NCBI GenBank assembly: GCA_902491535.1
Contig: CABUHS010000005.1
Location: 1 to 64,000, forward strand
DNA from: an uncultured Eubacteriales bacterium
GTDB taxonomy: Bacteria > Bacillota > Clostridia > Oscillospirales > CAG-272
Reading direction: 5' to 3'
Length of the DNA: 64,000 nt
Shown: positions 8,695-18,090 of the stretch, one piece after another
How the letters are laid out: the number at the start of each line of letters is the position of its first letter
Numbering within the stretch: position 1 is the stretch's first letter
Program-made: the position numbers and the translations under genes
Notes under the pieces: generated by a model
What the model saw: the letters and a program-made list of their open reading frames with translations, nothing else
The model's database searches: none
What the model was told of the DNA's origin: nothing

Positions 8695-9666
8695 TCATCT
8701 GATTTTAGACTTTATTTTCTTCCACAACTCTCCATATCTCAAATATTGAAAACAATGATAGAGTGTTCTTCCTACCTTAATTAAAGGATAACCGTTACCA
8801 AAAAACAAATCCAACTGACGATAATATTCAAAATCTGGAACAACATATTTGGGATGTTTTATGGGAAAATCCATTTCATACAAAGGCAAATTAAATAATT
8901 GCTTTTCTGTCTTGGTTAAAAACTTTAACTGTGTGTTTGAATGTGTAGAATCTGAAGTCATACCTATGTTTTCAACCATATTTTTGCTTGCGATTATTGT
9001 AAGCCTGGAATTCAAAATACTATCGAAACATAAAATGCTTTCCCAATACGGAACCCCCGTCGATTCTCTCTGCTTTGCCGTGGAAAACCAACGTTCAAAT
9101 TTCTTTCCATGCATTTTTCTGAGGTTGTCAATGCACTTTTCATCATGCAAAAAAGAATAACTTTCGTCCCATCCATCAATTACACGTTTCCAACTTGCCC
9201 ATGCATTTGATCCTGTAAACCCAAACAAATAGTCATACGGATAGTCCTTGTACATTCCTAACATATTCATTCCGCATATATGGTTTATTCTTTCATCATG
9301 CTCATATTTATCCAAAAGTTCCTTACAAAATCTAAAAAAGCTCTGGTTTGCAACAAAATCATCTTCAAGTACTATGCACTTGTCAACAATAGAAAACGCC
9401 CACTTATGACTGTAAAATGTTGACGGATCGCATCCATAATTTTTTTCATTATAGAATTGATGAACTTCACAATCCCAATCAATATCAGACACAATTTCTC
9501 GGCATGCCATAATCCCTGCCATGTCTTCCTTGTTACGCGGTCCGTCCTGCCAAAGAAGTAATTTTCTCGGTTTAGCCCTTTTTACTGCTTCGAAAGTCCT
9601 TTTTAATTGTTCGTCTCTTTTGAAAAAAATGATTAATACTGCAACATCAATTTTCCATGATTCCAT
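8695..9666 (-). CDS. GT-A glycosyltransferase, GNT-I/HlpA-like
   Basis: This 323-residue protein has a GT-A-like core: VAVLIIFFKRDEQLKRTFEAV at the N-terminus, CIVLEDDFVANQSFFRF near residue 107 with an acidic metal-binding EDD, and NAWASWKRVIDGWDE near 158. This family occurs in many capsule loci and is often labelled hemolytic protein HlpA-like, although the fold is that of GlcNAc-transferase I. I start at the ATG reading MESWKID; the upstream in-frame codons include the strong AGGAGGAG ribosome-binding site. The gene start overlaps the end of the Wzy-like gene by 20 bases, indicating coupling. Confidence 0.75.
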   Translation of the reverse strand: MESWKIDVAVLIIFFKRDEQLKRTFEAVKRAKPRKLLLWQDGPRNKEDMAGIMACREIVSDIDWDCEVHQFYNEKNYGCDPSTFYSHKWAFSIVDKCIVLEDDFVANQSFFRFCKELLDKYEHDERINHICGMNMLGMYKDYPYDYLFGFTGSNAWASWKRVIDGWDESYSFLHDEKCIDNLRKMHGKKFERWFSTAKQRESTGVPYWESILCFDSILNSRLTIIASKNMVENIGMTSDSTHSNTQLKFLTKTEKQLFNLPLYEMDFPIKHPKYVVPDFEYYRQLDLFFGNGYPLIKVGRTLYHCFQYLRYGELWKKIKSKIR

Positions 9667-10888
9667 ATATCTTCTCCTCCTCATATTCCCGATACATATA
9701 AATAGTCAACGGTGCTAAGAACCAAACAACATACATTAATGGAAGCGCAGTATGAATAGGGTTTGTTAATCCCATTAAAAATAGCATTACAAAAATAACT
9801 TTAAAACTTTCGCTACGATCATTAATAATTTTTTTAACTTTTTTTCTTGATGAAAAATACAAATAATAAAACGGTACTCCGCCAAGAACGCCAAGGTCTG
9901 ACAAAACAGTTAAAAATGTTGCATGTCCATCAAAATCGAGTGATCTGTTTCCCAAAATTGGAGAGGTCAAAAAAGCTTTTACAGTATCAATATACAAAGT
10001 CATACGTCCCTGCATGTTATATCCCGTGGTATCTCCTCCAATAAGAAAATAATATATTTCATATAATCTTATAGACATCTGCTCAGAAGGAACACGGGAT
10101 GCTGCAAATTTTACAATCCAAGGAGATGCAATTCCCAATATTACGAATCCTAAGCATAAAACGACTCTCTTCTGTCCGCGCTTTGAATTAACATAAACTT
10201 CCATACAAATTCCGACAATTGATATCAACACGGATAACGTATATTGAGCTAAAAGCAGAAAGTACATTTGCATTACAATTGCAGCAATCAGTAAAATTTT
10301 AATTCCAGTTTTCTTTGTTCTGCACGCAATCATCGTACACAAAGCTATTATAAACGGGATTGCATACACAAAGTAGTAATTTGCAACATTATTTGTACCG
10401 CTTTCTGCAAACTCAGCCCATGCTCTTGTTATATTGGGGTTGATTGTGAGCTGTTGCATAGTTGTATAAACAACATATATAATCAAGGAATATGATATGG
10501 CAATAATAGTCTTTTTTTCAATTTTCGATGCATATAATACTGCCCATTTTAAGAACAAGATCGGTAAAAACATCATTCCCATTTGATAGAGTTTACTCAT
10601 GAATCTTTTCATTCCGCGATTTGTTACATCCGAAGCAATAGAACTTGAATCTGTCAAAATCATATAGAGGAATGCAATTACCACAATCAGAAATATATAG
10701 AAAAGCACCGTTTTGGATATTTTCATTTTATTTTGAAAAACAGTCATACAAACATATCCGAATCCCAAAGCTGTTGCAAACAAAAAACTATACTTTGCAG
10801 AAGCAGCGGGAAGAATATAGTAACATGCAAAAATCAAAATTATGAACGAATTAATCGATAAAAAATTATGTCTATTTACTCTACTCAT
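9647..10888 (-). CDS. O-antigen/capsule polymerase-like membrane protein, Wzy (locus A)
   Basis: The 413-residue protein consists of about 11-12 hydrophobic segments. A larger loop in the second half contains GRMTLYIDTVKAFLTSPILG, the weakly conserved R/G-rich Wzy_C-like region that precedes the catalytic-side loop. Wzy proteins join lipid-linked repeat units at the outer face of the membrane. The assignment rests on topology, this motif and the neighbouring flippase, since Wzy primary sequences are poorly conserved. I chose the ATG reading MSRVNRHN, which has AGG eight bases upstream and overlaps the stop of the preceding GT4 gene. Confidence 0.8.
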   Translation of the reverse strand: MSRVNRHNFLSINSFIILIFACYYILPAASAKYSFLFATALGFGYVCMTVFQNKMKISKTVLFYIFLIVVIAFLYMILTDSSSIASDVTNRGMKRFMSKLYQMGMMFLPILFLKWAVLYASKIEKKTIIAISYSLIIYVVYTTMQQLTINPNITRAWAEFAESGTNNVANYYFVYAIPFIIALCTMIACRTKKTGIKILLIAAIVMQMYFLLLAQYTLSVLISIVGICMEVYVNSKRGQKRVVLCLGFVILGIASPWIVKFAASRVPSEQMSIRLYEIYYFLIGGDTTGYNMQGRMTLYIDTVKAFLTSPILGNRSLDFDGHATFLTVLSDLGVLGGVPFYYLYFSSRKKVKKIINDRSESFKVIFVMLFLMGLTNPIHTALPLMYVVWFLAPLTIYMYREYEEEKIYGIMEN

Positions 10889-12098
10889 ATAAATCGCCTG
10901 TCTTATACAAATCAATATATTTTATGTAATTCATGTTTTTGTCGAAATTTTTTAAAACAAAACTTCTGCATCCGGAAGAATACGATTCTTTACCGGTAAC
11001 ATAAATCTTTTGAATGCATTCGATAAATTCCTTAATATTAGCCGTTTCCACACTAAAACTGTTAATATTATCCACCGTTTCTTTTGCCCCGGTATTAGCA
11101 TAAGTTATAGTCGGAGTTCCGCATGATTGAGCTTCTACATTAACTAACGAAAACGATTCTTCTCTTGTACAATTCACAAACACATCGCAAGCAGAATAAA
11201 TGTCTCGCATAATTTCTTTATTTGCAATAAAAGGTAATCCGATTATTTTTTTCGGAAGCTTATTCATATCTTCTTTTGAACACCCAATCATAACAAAAAC
11301 CATATTAGGTTTTAAATAATCACTTACTGCATTAAGTAACTCCGAATTAATCGGTTTAAGCCATTTATTGGCAATGCCAAGTATTATAAATTTATCATTA
11401 AGATTATACTTATCCCTAAAATTTGAAACTGTTGGTTTATAAAAATCTGTATCGACTCCGTTATACACTGTAAAAATCTTTTTATTTCCCAAAAAAGTCT
11501 TTTTAGCTTCTTCAGAAATCCATTTTGATACTCCAACTACCGTTAATTTTTTAATTTGACTGAAATATTTTTTTCTATCTTCTAAAATTTTGCTTGAATA
11601 ATCAAAAAAATACGCAGGTGTATCTTGCTTTTTTTTCGGGCATTCTCCACATCTTTTAAGCCATTTGTCGCAATTTACCGATGTATAATGAAAGCAGCCT
11701 CCGGTATAAAACCAACAATCATGTAGAGTGATTATCGTTCTTGTATTACTTTCTCCAAGATATTTTAACAACAAATTTAAATTTATATAATTGCTATGAA
11801 GGTTATGCAAATGAACCACATCAGGCTTAATTTTTTTTATTTGTTTTATTAATTTACGGGTAGATAATGATGAAAAATATGCTTGTCTGCCGTTTAAACG
11901 AGACAATAAAGCGTGTATCTTCTTTCCGAATATATTTCCAATGCGGATACCATTTACAATTTTATCATCTGAAATATTGGTATTAGAAAATGCTACAAAG
12001 GAATCAATACCTTTTGAAATAGCCAGGCTATGGATATCGGATACAATAAATCCGGTACTCCCATTCCCTAAAACAGCATTTACTTGAAGAATTTTCAT
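10881..12098 (-). CDS. Glycosyltransferase family 4 protein
   Basis: The 405-residue GT-B enzyme opens with ILQVNAVLGNGSTGFIVSDI, the glycine-rich acceptor loop. It has a cysteine-bearing insertion (LHDCWFYTGGCFHYTSVNCDKW, with CGECPKKK nearby), a known feature of colanic-acid-type WcaC/WcaL-like GT4 transferases. VYNGVDTDFYKP starts the nucleotide-sugar domain, and CTREESFSLVNVEAQSCGTPTI carries the EX7E-like signature that coordinates the donor. It probably adds one sugar of the locus A repeat unit at the cytoplasmic face. The sugar is not predictable. A spacer of about 100 bp without features separates it from the upstream dehydrogenase gene. Confidence 0.85.
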   Translation of the reverse strand: MKILQVNAVLGNGSTGFIVSDIHSLAISKGIDSFVAFSNTNISDDKIVNGIRIGNIFGKKIHALLSRLNGRQAYFSSLSTRKLIKQIKKIKPDVVHLHNLHSNYINLNLLLKYLGESNTRTIITLHDCWFYTGGCFHYTSVNCDKWLKRCGECPKKKQDTPAYFFDYSSKILEDRKKYFSQIKKLTVVGVSKWISEEAKKTFLGNKKIFTVYNGVDTDFYKPTVSNFRDKYNLNDKFIILGIANKWLKPINSELLNAVSDYLKPNMVFVMIGCSKEDMNKLPKKIIGLPFIANKEIMRDIYSACDVFVNCTREESFSLVNVEAQSCGTPTITYANTGAKETVDNINSFSVETANIKEFIECIQKIYVTGKESYSSGCRSFVLKNFDKNMNYIKYIDLYKTGDLYE

Positions 12099-12202
12099 TT
12101 TCCACCTCTGAATTAGCAGTTACTATTTGATGCTGACATAACTGTAAATTTAATTAATTAGAGCAAATTCCATATCTTACACAATGCATTCAAGCGTATT
12201 TA

Positions 12203-13165
12203 TCACGAATCACTGTTTTGTTTTTTTGCTCTATTTTTTCTGTCACCAGGCAAAGAAATTTCACCGGTTCCCATTCGCTTGGAGTTTCTAATTGTTTTTA
12301 CAAAATCATTAATACGATCGTCATAATCTTCTCCAATAACAGCATACGGATTTATTACAATACAACAAAAACCGACATTCATTCCATTTCCATCTTCAGA
12401 ATAAAAACGTCCAACCTTATTCAAATAAGAAGCTCCAGATACTACACCGGATAATATATCTATAAGCAAAGCTATATTGTATCCTTTATATCCACCCATT
12501 GGTAAAACAAATCCTTGGATTCCCTCATCAGGATCATTAGTCGGCATCCCTTCCTTATTCAGCGCCCATCCATCAGGAAGCTTTTTTCCTGCTTGCTTAT
12601 ATTCTTTGAACTTAGACTTAGCAACAACACTTGTTGCCATATCGATAATAATAGGATCATATCCAGGAACAGGAATTACTGCTGAAAAAGGGTTTGTCCC
12701 AAGAATTTTTTCCTTACCGCCAGACGGAGGCATTTGTGCAGGACTATTGGAAAAAATTATACCTATCATACCTTGCAATGCTGCTTTTAACGGATAATAA
12801 AATGCCGGTCCAACTGTATTATTATTTTTGCTAAAGACTTGAAAAATTCCGGATTCTTTTGCTTTTTCAATAGCAAACTGCATACAATAGTCTGCACTTA
12901 CAAACCCAAAAGCATTATCCCCGTCAATAACTGCAAACGCAGAAGTCTGACGTATAGTTCTAAACTCCGGGTGCAAATTGTAACTACCTCGTTTAACCCT
13001 TTCAATATGTGAACCAAGGATACTGGCCCCATGAGTCGTTACACCATACATATCTGCAGTAGCCATAACATCAGCTACTTTTTCCGCTTGATTGTCCGGG
13101 ACACCGTACTCTTTCAACTCATCAAAGACTTCTTGTTTCTCTTTATCAAATGAAAATACCATCAT
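12203..13165 (-). CDS. Ldh-family (malate/L-sulfolactate/ureidoglycolate-type) 2-oxoacid dehydrogenase
   Basis: The 320-residue protein belongs to the NAD(P)-dependent malate/L-lactate dehydrogenase family that is unrelated to classical LDH. Evidence is MYGVTTHGASIL near residue 36 with the catalytic His, VSKNN-type motif FSKNNNTVGPAFYY, ILGTNPFSAVIP near 150, IIIDMATSVVAKSK, and MGGYKGYNIALLIDILSG near 222. It interconverts a 2-hydroxy acid and a 2-oxo acid in the cytosol. Presence inside a capsule operon is unusual. Five genes upstream an HpcH/HpaI aldolase is encoded (16620-17468), which could supply a 2-oxo acid. The start ATG overlaps the stop of the upstream glycosyltransferase, so it is a regular operon member. 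The basic, polar C-terminal tail is degenerate-looking but has no frameshift. Confidence 0.85.
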   Translation of the reverse strand: MMVFSFDKEKQEVFDELKEYGVPDNQAEKVADVMATADMYGVTTHGASILGSHIERVKRGSYNLHPEFRTIRQTSAFAVIDGDNAFGFVSADYCMQFAIEKAKESGIFQVFSKNNNTVGPAFYYPLKAALQGMIGIIFSNSPAQMPPSGGKEKILGTNPFSAVIPVPGYDPIIIDMATSVVAKSKFKEYKQAGKKLPDGWALNKEGMPTNDPDEGIQGFVLPMGGYKGYNIALLIDILSGVVSGASYLNKVGRFYSEDGNGMNVGFCCIVINPYAVIGEDYDDRINDFVKTIRNSKRMGTGEISLPGDRKNRAKKQNSDS

Positions 13166-14463
13166 TTCACCTTTTTGGCAGCCTTAGTTATAGTGTCAAT
13201 AAATGTCTTCTTTATAGCTGATTCTTCGTGATTCCGTTTTCCGCATTCAAATGCTTTTCTTCCATATTCACTAATCATATTATGAGTAGTAAGCAATTTA
13301 AAAAGTTGTTCCTCAACCTCCGAATAATCCGTTGCAATAACTGCTGCATCGTTTTCACAAAGATACTGTACCGGAGCAATTCGTTTATCGCCAATTCCAA
13401 AAATACATTTTCCGCTTGCAAAGTAATCTGTCAGCTTTGTAGAAAATGAAAGCCTTGCATCAAAACGATGTTTAGGTTCTAATGATTCAACAAAAACTAC
13501 AATATCTGCGTTCCTTTGAATTTCTGCCACCTGATCCTTAGGTACTGAACCTTTAAAATGACATCCATTTAAGTTGAGCCACTTCATGGTTTCGTCGTCA
13601 AGTATTGTAGGTGAATATATATCTAATGTGGCAATTTCTCTGTCTCCATTAATATTTTTAAGAGCCTTAGAAATAGCCACTAATGAAGATGCTCTGCCAA
13701 TCAATAGATTTCCCGTGTAAACCATTTTCACAGGAGCATTTGGTGCTTTCTCTTCAAAGGATAATTTACTATAATCAATTCCTTTTGTAAGGACAACACT
13801 ATGAGTGCCGAATAAACGATCAGTATCTTCTGCTTCTATCTTTGTTATAGTAAACATTTCATCACAGTTTTCAGCCAAATTCCTAACAACTTTTCTTAAG
13901 AAAAAACGGTGAATGTATGCAAATACATTTTTCCCGCAAGGTAAATATGAATAATTATCATCAGCCAAATAGCAAACATATGGTTTAGGAAATTTTTTTA
14001 ATATATACTGCTGTATTTTAGCAGTATATATTACCGGATAGATCGGGATAAAATATACATCTGCATCAAAATCGCTTACAAACTTATCCAATTCCGCAGT
14101 TTTCCATCTGCCCATTTTCCAAACTATTTCACGCATTATAGTCATAAACCAAGACTTACCTTTATGCGCTTTTACATATAACTTCTGTTCTGCCGACAAA
14201 GCTTTCTTATCAACATCACCGCCGTTTTTTATTTCTTTGCCGACCGGTTTTCTGTTGAATACACTGTGGATGACTGCATTCTCAGATATCTGAAAGAATT
14301 TATTACATACAGGAGTATTGGGTACATCAGACTTCGTATATATTTGTGCAACCTTTTCAGGAACCCAAAATTTGAATAAATCTGTCTGAGTATGTATTCC
14401 GCTATCACTGCGCCACGTGCTTAGCGAAATAGCCATAACTTTAGGTAAGTTTCTGTCATTCAT
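13162..14463 (-). CDS. GT-B glycosyltransferase
   Basis: The 433-residue protein is a GT-B transferase of the GT4 type. The C-terminal half contains VYTGNLLIGRASSLVAISKAL near residue 245, a donor-domain start, and DARLSFSTKLTDYFASGKCI near 348, equivalent to the PxKLxxYLAxGKPI signature near the nucleotide-sugar site. The N-terminal acceptor domain is unusually divergent and starts with PKVMAISLSTWRSDSGIHTQT. It probably acts on the lipid-linked locus A intermediate. Overlap with the downstream dehydrogenase by four bases shows tight coupling of the two. Confidence 0.75.
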   Translation of the reverse strand: MNDRNLPKVMAISLSTWRSDSGIHTQTDLFKFWVPEKVAQIYTKSDVPNTPVCNKFFQISENAVIHSVFNRKPVGKEIKNGGDVDKKALSAEQKLYVKAHKGKSWFMTIMREIVWKMGRWKTAELDKFVSDFDADVYFIPIYPVIYTAKIQQYILKKFPKPYVCYLADDNYSYLPCGKNVFAYIHRFFLRKVVRNLAENCDEMFTITKIEAEDTDRLFGTHSVVLTKGIDYSKLSFEEKAPNAPVKMVYTGNLLIGRASSLVAISKALKNINGDREIATLDIYSPTILDDETMKWLNLNGCHFKGSVPKDQVAEIQRNADIVVFVESLEPKHRFDARLSFSTKLTDYFASGKCIFGIGDKRIAPVQYLCENDAAVIATDYSEVEEQLFKLLTTHNMISEYGRKAFECGKRNHEESAIKKTFIDTITKAAKKVK

Positions 14464-14473
14464 TTGTTTGCTC

Positions 14474-15457
14474 CTAACCTTTTATCTTATCCAACACCGA
14501 AAGCAAAATCACAGTCATCTTAAATCCTACAATACGATATATATTTGCAATCAGCCGAGGTCTTTTACTTAAACCGTATTTAAGTAATGACGCCAAGTCT
14601 TTAATTCGCCTGTCATAATCATGCTTTTTATTGTCTTTTACCCTCGTATACATTATCAAAAGATTGCTATAATACTTTGCCAAAGAAGCAAATATTATAT
14701 TTTGCTCTAAATCAGAACAATTTCCTTCATTGGCAATTTTATACCATTTTTCGACAATCATGACATAATCTTTTAAATTTTTTAGCTTAATGGAAGATGT
14801 TACCGAGTTTTCTCTCTGCCTATACGCAATAAACGGTTCATCAATCGTCACTAAAGACTTTGAATTGAGAATAACATAATATATCCAATCCATGTCTTCG
14901 CCTGTAAGCCCTTCTTCAAAATGTATATGATTATCGGCAATTACTTTTCTGCGAATACATTTATTCCAAGGCATTCCAAAAAATGCGTCTACCGTAATCA
15001 TTTTTTTAAGAGAATCCATATACGGAGCATTTTTATCTATACCAGCAAAACTATAAAGGCATTCCGAAAATTTCTTCGAAGCATCATTAAATTTTTTATG
15101 TTTATAAAAAACTATATCTTTTTCGTCAGCAATTTCTTTAACTTTTTCCAGGAAATTCCCAGACATTATAAAGTCATCACTATCAATATAAATAACATAC
15201 TCTCCCTGTGCAATTTCGGTTCCTGCATTTCTGGCAGATGATTGTCCGCCATTAGGCTTGTGAATCACCTTAATTCTGTCATCTTTACAAGCATAATCAT
15301 CACATATCGCAGAACTTTTGTCCAATGAACCATCATCAACCAGTATTACCTCAAAAGAATTAAAAGATTGTGCTAAAATGGAATCCACGCATTCGGCTAA
15401 ATATCGTTCCACATTATATACAGGAATTATAATACTAAAAAACACCTTTTCCTCCAC
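14474..15457 (-). CDS. Glycosyltransferase family 2 protein
   Basis: A 327-residue classical GT2: FSIIIPVYNVERYLAECVDS at the N-terminus, VILVDDGSLDKS near residue 37, NGGQSSARNAG near 70, YVIYIDSDDF near 90 with the metal-binding DxD, and GEDMDWIYYV near 181 with the probable catalytic base (ED). A short basic hydrophobic C-terminus could associate with the membrane. It transfers a sugar from a nucleotide donor to the growing locus A oligosaccharide. Its start shares one base with the stop of the upstream GT4 gene, a typical coupled arrangement. Confidence 0.88.
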   Translation of the reverse strand: MEEKVFFSIIIPVYNVERYLAECVDSILAQSFNSFEVILVDDGSLDKSSAICDDYACKDDRIKVIHKPNGGQSSARNAGTEIAQGEYVIYIDSDDFIMSGNFLEKVKEIADEKDIVFYKHKKFNDASKKFSECLYSFAGIDKNAPYMDSLKKMITVDAFFGMPWNKCIRRKVIADNHIHFEEGLTGEDMDWIYYVILNSKSLVTIDEPFIAYRQRENSVTSSIKLKNLKDYVMIVEKWYKIANEGNCSDLEQNIIFASLAKYYSNLLIMYTRVKDNKKHDYDRRIKDLASLLKYGLSKRPRLIANIYRIVGFKMTVILLSVLDKIKG

Positions 15458-16608
15458 TATGAACCTATTAATTTTTCGTAATCTTGTCTTTGATTCTCTA
15501 ACATTATAGGTCTATCATATCGTTCTTTTGTTCTGTTGTAAGCATTCTTACCTAATTGTATAGCTACATCCTTATTTATGCTAAGTTCATACATCGCAGT
15601 TTCCAACTGCTTCGTATCTTTTGCTGCCACAAGTATAGCTGAGACTTCATTCTCGAAAACTTCAGAAGCACCGGGAATCTTTGTTGTTATTGCCGGGACA
15701 CCAAGCGCGCCTGCCTCCTGAAGAACCATTCCAAACCCTTCTCTGTATGTAGGATGAATCAGCACATCCATTGCAGAATAATATTTGCACATTTCGTTAC
15801 CGTCTACCATGCCGGTCAATATAACATTTTCTGAATTCTTAGCCCAATTTACTAGATTTTTATCAATACCACAATCATCGTCCATAGGACCTACAATAAA
15901 TAATTTTGCAGTTGCTTCCTTTTCTGCAAAATTCTTAAACGCAGAAAGAAGTTCTTTACACCCCTTATCTATTGTAATCCGACCAGAAAAACCAAACACA
16001 AATTCATCATCTGTCAAGCCATACTTCTCTCTTATCTCTTTCCTCCACATTATCTTTTTTTCTATATCGTACTTTTTTGTATCTACACCTATTGTCCCAC
16101 CGTAACTAACAACACTAACCTTATCTGCTTTGCAAAGGCCTTCTGATACGGCAAATTGCATATTTAAAGGACTTTGGGCTCTGACAGTTGTGGAATTATG
16201 GCAAACCATTTTTTCAATAATCTTAAATACCTTACGAAAAATTCCGCTCATTCCAACATATCGTATACCCCACTGACAATAAAGTCTTATCGGAACCTTT
16301 GCAATCTTTGCTGCAATGCTGGCATAACAGGCGGCATTCGGGGTAGAATATTGAACCATATCGAATTTTTGCTCTCGAAAAATTCGTATAAACTGTTTAA
16401 TTGAAGACAGAGCAGAAAAGTCGATCCCTCTAGACATATGAACAGGAATAAAATGAATATACTCCGGCAACGACTCCTCAAATGCTTTATCTTCATTGCA
16501 AATAAGAGTTATATCGTATCCGCAGTTCTCATATAAATATTTTGCAGTTTCGACCACAAACGTTTTCATAGTCAGTGAAACCGTTGTGCAAATACAAATT
16601 TTTTTCAT
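15457..16608 (-). CDS. Glycosyltransferase family 4 protein
   Basis: The 383-residue GT-B protein has the N-terminal CICTTVSLTMKTFVVETAKYL, an acceptor domain of the type seen in PglA/CapM-like transferases, and YSTPNAACYASIAAKIAKVP near residue 86. The donor domain shows FGFSGRITIDKGCKELL near 195 and PTYREGFGMVLQEAGALGVP near 285, the E-x7-E region. PglA/CapM-like enzymes often add the second sugar onto a PglC- or CapM-primed lipid. Its early position after the initiation genes fits that role, but this is an inference. Confidence 0.85.
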   Translation of the reverse strand: MKKICICTTVSLTMKTFVVETAKYLYENCGYDITLICNEDKAFEESLPEYIHFIPVHMSRGIDFSALSSIKQFIRIFREQKFDMVQYSTPNAACYASIAAKIAKVPIRLYCQWGIRYVGMSGIFRKVFKIIEKMVCHNSTTVRAQSPLNMQFAVSEGLCKADKVSVVSYGGTIGVDTKKYDIEKKIMWRKEIREKYGLTDDEFVFGFSGRITIDKGCKELLSAFKNFAEKEATAKLFIVGPMDDDCGIDKNLVNWAKNSENVILTGMVDGNEMCKYYSAMDVLIHPTYREGFGMVLQEAGALGVPAITTKIPGASEVFENEVSAILVAAKDTKQLETAMYELSINKDVAIQLGKNAYNRTKERYDRPIMLENQRQDYEKLIGS

Positions 16609-16619
16609 CCTAATTTCCC

Positions 16620-17468
16620 TTATTTCTTTTGCTTTTTTGCAGCTACAATTGCATCTACTTTTTCCCTGATTATTTGAAGGTTCTTCTGATACTCTGCCTC
16701 TGAATATTTTGACACTTCTTCTTCTTTGATCCTAATATTCTTTACACCTTCAATAAATATGCTTTCAATCTCCAGTGGATCTTTAACAGTATTTGCATCG
16801 CAAAATCCTCTTGAAAGAATAGCCGCCGTTGAACCCAGATGATAATGTTCTGCTATAATATGTTCTGCTGGCAGCATGCCATATCCAACTCGAGCTATTC
16901 CGCCAAACCCATATTTAATTTTTTTCTCATTGAATTTCATGCAAAGTTTTTTAACAATGTCTCCGCAAATCAACTCAAACATAAAGTCCATGTGATATGC
17001 CAAATGAAGATCATTCAATCCAATGTGAATCTCATCAATTCCAGGAATCTCAAGAATTTCGTCTATATTTTCCACTGCTTCTGCAGTTTCAACCAAAAGT
17101 TGTGTCTTAGCTCTGCCGTCTACATATGTTACAAATTTTTGAATTTCTTCAGTAGATTTAAACATAGGAAGCATAATAACATCTGCACCTGCTTGAATTA
17201 CATTTTCTATTTCTTCTTTAGAGTCTGAGTATTTTGATGTTTCTTTATGAATTGGATTAACCCTTACCAAAAGCTCGGCAGTTTTTACAATAGGTCTCAA
17301 TTTCTCTATATCGAAAATTGTATGATGGTTCTTTACAGTGTCCATACCGCCTTGTCTCTCATCTTTACCGATATATTCCATATCAATCCAAATTCTGTCA
17401 ACACCTGCTTTTTGAGCAATTCGAGCAGTTAACGGATTATTTGTTATATACATTAATGTTAAAGACAT
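16620..17468 (-). CDS. HpcH/HpaI aldolase family protein
   Basis: The 282-residue protein matches the class II pyruvate aldolase / citrate-lyase-beta fold. Visible residues are LVRVNP near 66 (substrate-binding Arg), AGADVIMLPMFKS near 92, LLVETAEAVENIDEI near 118 with the metal-binding Glu, and IDEIHIGLNDLHL near 139 with the metal-binding Asp. These enzymes condense or cleave pyruvate or oxaloacetate with aldehydes to give 4-hydroxy-2-oxo acids. It lies between the initiation genes and the glycosyltransferases of a polysaccharide locus, and its likely partner is the Ldh-family dehydrogenase at 12203-13165. Substrate is unknown. Spacing to its neighbours is 11-12 bp, consistent with operon membership. 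Confidence 0.82.
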   Translation of the reverse strand: MSLTLMYITNNPLTARIAQKAGVDRIWIDMEYIGKDERQGGMDTVKNHHTIFDIEKLRPIVKTAELLVRVNPIHKETSKYSDSKEEIENVIQAGADVIMLPMFKSTEEIQKFVTYVDGRAKTQLLVETAEAVENIDEILEIPGIDEIHIGLNDLHLAYHMDFMFELICGDIVKKLCMKFNEKKIKYGFGGIARVGYGMLPAEHIIAEHYHLGSTAAILSRGFCDANTVKDPLEIESIFIEGVKNIRIKEEEVSKYSEAEYQKNLQIIREKVDAIVAAKKQKK

Positions 17469-17480
17469 CGCTTTCCACCT

Positions 17481-18083
17481 TCATTTTATTTTCCTTGCCG
17501 GAACTCCAATATAAGTTCCATATTCACTTATATCCTTAATCACCACAGTACCTGCACCAACCATACAGCCACCACAAATATGCAGATTATTGCTTACCGT
17601 TGCACCCGCGCCAATCCATGTTTCATCATCTACTGTAACAGTACCGCAAAGATGGCTGCCAACTGAAACATGAACGAAATCTCCAACGTTGCAGTCGTGA
17701 TCAACCGATGAACAAGTATTAATAATGCATCCCATTCCGATTACTGCACCAGGATTAATTACGGCACCCGCCATAACTGCTGTTCCCGCGCCAATTATTA
17801 CATCAGGTGCGATAACAGCATTCGGATGAATAAGTGTAACGATATTTCGGTGTCTGAACAACTCAAATATTCGTTTTCGAATAATTGCATTACCTATTCC
17901 AATAAACAAATCAGCATCTATTTTCTCTGCTTCAACACATTTTCCAATCACAGGATAGCCGCCACATTCACGAATATTGTCATTATCGTCCAAGAAAACG
18001 ATATCTGTATATCCACTTTTCATAGCAATATCTGCAAGCACTTTCCCGTGACCGCCGGCACCGATAATAGCTAATCTTTTCAT
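17481..18083 (-). CDS. pglD: Sugar O/N-acyltransferase, PglD/NeuD family
   Basis: A 200-residue protein with an N-terminal Rossmann-like part (LAIIGAGGHGKVLADIA) and a C-terminal left-handed beta-helix of hexapeptide repeats (HPNAVIAPDVIIGAGTAVM, NTCSSVDHDCNVGDFVHV). The His-Asp-His catalytic signature of this family is visible in SSVDHD. In the bacillosamine pathway PglD acetylates UDP-4-amino-4,6-dideoxy-GlcNAc with acetyl-CoA. Flanked by PglC- and PglE-like genes, that role is likely here; NeuD-type O-acetylation is the alternative. Confidence 0.82.
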   Translation of the reverse strand: MKRLAIIGAGGHGKVLADIAMKSGYTDIVFLDDNDNIRECGGYPVIGKCVEAEKIDADLFIGIGNAIIRKRIFELFRHRNIVTLIHPNAVIAPDVIIGAGTAVMAGAVINPGAVIGMGCIINTCSSVDHDCNVGDFVHVSVGSHLCGTVTVDDETWIGAGATVSNNLHICGGCMVGAGTVVIKDISEYGTYIGVPARKIK

Positions 18084-18090
18084 CGTTATA

